23,642 bases of DNA from Nitrospinae bacterium RIFCSPLOWO2_12_FULL_45_22 (GTDB lineage: Bacteria; 2-12-FULL-45-22). Below are positions 21,942 to 23,642 of this stretch, one piece after another. The DNA lies in contig MHDQ01000284.1 in the NCBI GenBank assembly GCA_001803565.1, forward strand, positions 1-23,642. The letters run 5' to 3'. The first letter of the stretch is position 1, and each line of letters starts with the position of its first letter. The notes below the pieces were generated by a model that saw nothing but the letters and a program-made list of their open reading frames with translations, was not told where the DNA came from and made no database searches. Made by a program: the position numbers and the translations under genes.

Positions 21942-23360
21942 ATGATTTTTTTACTAAGAAATAAGCCGCAAAAGGCCCAGGTTATCCTTGTTTTGGGAGA
22001 TGCCATCATTGTCCTGGCTGGCCTGGTATCTTCTTATATCGTCAGGATCTACTTATTTAATGAAGGTTCAGGGTTACTCGAGACCCTATCAGGCAAGATC
22101 AGCTTTAATTTTGTGGTAGTCATCCTGGCACATATGCTGGCCTTTTACATATTTGAGCTATATGATACCGAAAGGCCATTCACCAACCTAAGGGGCTTAT
22201 TGAATGTCTCTTTAGGAACTTTTTTGGCTAGCCTTGCCTTGGCTATATATTTTTATTTTCTCCCCAAGGGCAAGATCGGTCGAGTAGTGGTTATTACATA
22301 TATCCCTCTTATAATATGGTTGATATTTTTATGGAGAAAGATATTCTTCAGCCGATTGATGGCAGCCATCCCTTGGTCAAATGTCCTTTTTGTGGGAGCC
22401 GATTCTTCTAATGAGCTGCTGGCTAAAGAGATGCTCGATGGGCATGGCAGGAAATATCGTCCTATAGGATTTCTCGATGTGACCGGGGAAAGTATATCCC
22501 ATTCCCTCATGGGGCTCCCCGTCTTTAATGATAACACGGGCCTGGAAGGGTTAATCAGGAAAAATGATATCAAAACAGTTATCCTCTCTCCAAATGCGAA
22601 TGCATCACCCATGTCTGAGGGGCTGATGAAGGAGGTCTTAAAATTAAAATTTGATGGTATAGGGGTATATGATATGCGCATTTTTTACCAGTATCTCACC
22701 GGGAAGATCCCGGTATTTCACGTAAAGGACAGCTATTTCCTCTTCTCTGCTGAGCTAAATCTTATCCATTCCCTCTATTACAAGCGGGTAAAGCGGTTAT
22801 TGGATATAGCGGTCTCCCTGGTTGGATTGTTGATCAGCCTTCCTGTCTTGCTCTTTACTGCCCTGGCTATCAAAATTGACTCCAGAGGACCGGTATTCTT
22901 CGGGCAGGAGCGGGTGGGCCTTCGGGGCCAGAAATTTACCCTGCTCAAGCTCAGGACCATGATACCGAATGCTGAAGCCCTGACTGGTCCTAAATGGGCG
23001 GAGAAGGATGACCCCCGGGTTACCCGGGTGGGTAAGCTGCTCAGGAAGACCCGGATAGACGAGGTCCCCCAGTTGATCAATATATTAAAAGGGGACATGA
23101 GCTTTGTGGGTCCCAGGCCTATCCGGAAATATTTTCTGGATCAATTAGCAGAGAGTATACCGTTCTATCACCTGCGCCATTCAGTCAAGCCCGGGTTGAC
23201 CGGCTGGGCCCAGGTTTGCTATAATTATGCCTCCTCAGAGGAAGACCAGTCCGAGAAACTCCAGTACGACCTCTACTATATCCATCATATGTCTTTCTTC
23301 TTCGACCTGTTCATGAGCCTTAAGACTATCCAGACCCTTCTGTTCAGACATGGACAGTAA
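21942..23360 (+). CDS. Undecaprenyl-phosphate sugar phosphotransferase (WbaP/WcaJ-type PHPT)
   Basis: A 472-residue initiating enzyme of polysaccharide synthesis. It has four N-terminal membrane segments (about 12-37, 54-73, 87-107, 114-131). A Rossmann-like cytosolic domain follows, with VLFVGADSSNELLAKEML and KYRPIGFLDV. The C-terminal bacterial sugar-transferase domain starts with KRVKRLLDIAVSLVGLL, a re-entrant hairpin, then GPVFFGQERVGLRGQKFTLL, KLRTM, DDPRVTRVGKLLRKTRIDE, VPQLINILKGDMSFVGPRP and KPGLTGWAQV. It transfers a sugar-1-phosphate (often glucose or galactose) from UDP-sugar to undecaprenyl phosphate at the inner membrane. It is the last plus-strand gene of the locus and has a base composition like that of the 3012-7306 genes. 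The ribosome site at ATG 21942 is weak. Confidence 0.93.
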   Translation: MIFLLRNKPQKAQVILVLGDAIIVLAGLVSSYIVRIYLFNEGSGLLETLSGKISFNFVVVILAHMLAFYIFELYDTERPFTNLRGLLNVSLGTFLASLALAIYFYFLPKGKIGRVVVITYIPLIIWLIFLWRKIFFSRLMAAIPWSNVLFVGADSSNELLAKEMLDGHGRKYRPIGFLDVTGESISHSLMGLPVFNDNTGLEGLIRKNDIKTVILSPNANASPMSEGLMKEVLKLKFDGIGVYDMRIFYQYLTGKIPVFHVKDSYFLFSAELNLIHSLYYKRVKRLLDIAVSLVGLLISLPVLLFTALAIKIDSRGPVFFGQERVGLRGQKFTLLKLRTMIPNAEALTGPKWAEKDDPRVTRVGKLLRKTRIDEVPQLINILKGDMSFVGPRPIRKYFLDQLAESIPFYHLRHSVKPGLTGWAQVCYNYASSEEDQSEKLQYDLYYIHHMSFFFDLFMSLKTIQTLLFRHGQ

Positions 23361-23505
23361 AGTAAATTATTTGCAAGTTGACCTAATAACTAAAAGGGTG
23401 CAAAGATCTATACTGAGGTATCGAAGGTAAAAGTACTTCTCAGGGCATGAGGGTTTCGAATGAATGCAGCCTAGTTAATTGGAGGTTTCTGTCGAGTTAA
23501 CCAGA

Positions 23506-23553
23506 TTAAGATAACGCCAGATGAATCTTTATGGCCTTGTCAATAGGGCCCAT
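23506..23553 (-). pseudogene. 15-codon minus-strand ORF with strong ribosome site
   Basis: AAGGGGAGAA precedes ATG 23553; the ORF reads MGPIDKAIKIHLALS and stops at TAA 23506-23508. It begins 10 bases after the stop of the partial gene at the window edge, as a second operon gene would. It is probably a truncated gene. The family was not recognised. Confidence 0.25.
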
Positions 23554-23563
23554 TTCTCCCCTT

Positions 23564-23641
23564 TTAATATTTATCCCACCCCTCCAGGTCAATGGGTTCA
23601 AACTCTTTTGCTATAGCAAGGCCCTCTTGTTTGGTGGCACG
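23564..23641 (-). CDS. 3' end of an unidentified minus-strand gene
   Basis: The last 25 codons of a minus-strand reading frame enter from the window edge and end KEFEPIDLEGWDKY followed by TAA 23564-23566. The composition is coding-like and the frame ends cleanly. The gene points toward the polysaccharide locus, so it marks the right boundary of the plus-strand run. Too little is present to name it. Confidence 0.4.
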   Translation of the reverse strand, partial: RATKQEGLAIAKEFEPIDLEGWDKY

Positions 23642-23642
23642 A

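Noticed and set aside
1-23642. tRNA, rRNA, insertion-sequence transposase or integrase genes
   Set aside because: None was recognised on either strand; no transposase motifs or terminal inverted repeats were seen.

Overview
The window is a chromosomal piece of an uncultured-looking Gram-negative bacterium, moderately A/T-rich. It carries most of a Wzx/Wzy-type surface polysaccharide locus on the plus strand. Evidence for this is a polyprenyl-phosphate sugar phosphotransferase, an MOP-family flippase, an O-antigen polymerase/ligase-like membrane protein, three glycosyltransferases and two nucleotide-sugar SDR enzymes, plus several tailoring enzymes. TGA, TAA and TAG all serve as stops, so the standard code applies. 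The phylum cannot be fixed from the sequence alone.

Layout. (1) 1-3000 is an accessory, decaying border. It holds a truncated Phd-like antitoxin, a GNAT acetyltransferase, an AbrB-type antitoxin whose 3' end is fused to unrelated DNA, and an intact HTH antitoxin/PIN toxin pair with a clear promoter. A frameshifted minus-strand gene follows, then a decayed nucleotidyltransferase paralogue riddled with 9-nt and 7-nt repeats and ending in a sulfatase-type C-terminal tail. (2) 3012-8382 is a compact co-directional run: an AlkP-superfamily phosphodiesterase, a UDP-sulfoquinovose-synthase-like SDR with an added Cys-rich N-terminal domain, an overlapping thioredoxin, a sugar epimerase interrupted by one TGA, and a PF14907-type nucleotidyltransferase. 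(3) 8742-10983 encodes a Glf-like/amine-oxidase-like flavoprotein overlapping a galactofuranosyltransferase-like GT2. (4) 11091-20273 encodes the flippase, two sulfatase-fold enzymes with Thr instead of the formylglycine Cys, two GT4 enzymes, an exported protein of unknown family and the polymerase/ligase. (5) 20280-23360 holds a methyltransferase remnant, a B12-binding-type radical SAM protein and the initiating phosphotransferase. (6) The right edge has short minus-strand ORF pieces.

Proposed logic (inference). The phosphotransferase at 21942 starts a repeat unit on undecaprenyl phosphate and the GT4/GT2 enzymes extend it. The flippase exports it and the 17792 protein polymerises or ligates it. 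The SDR enzymes and flavoprotein would supply unusual sugars, possibly a sulfonated hexose and a furanose. The three AlkP-fold proteins would add or remove phospho- or related substituents. Pseudogenes, chimeric junctions and in-frame repeats show that the locus is being reshuffled.
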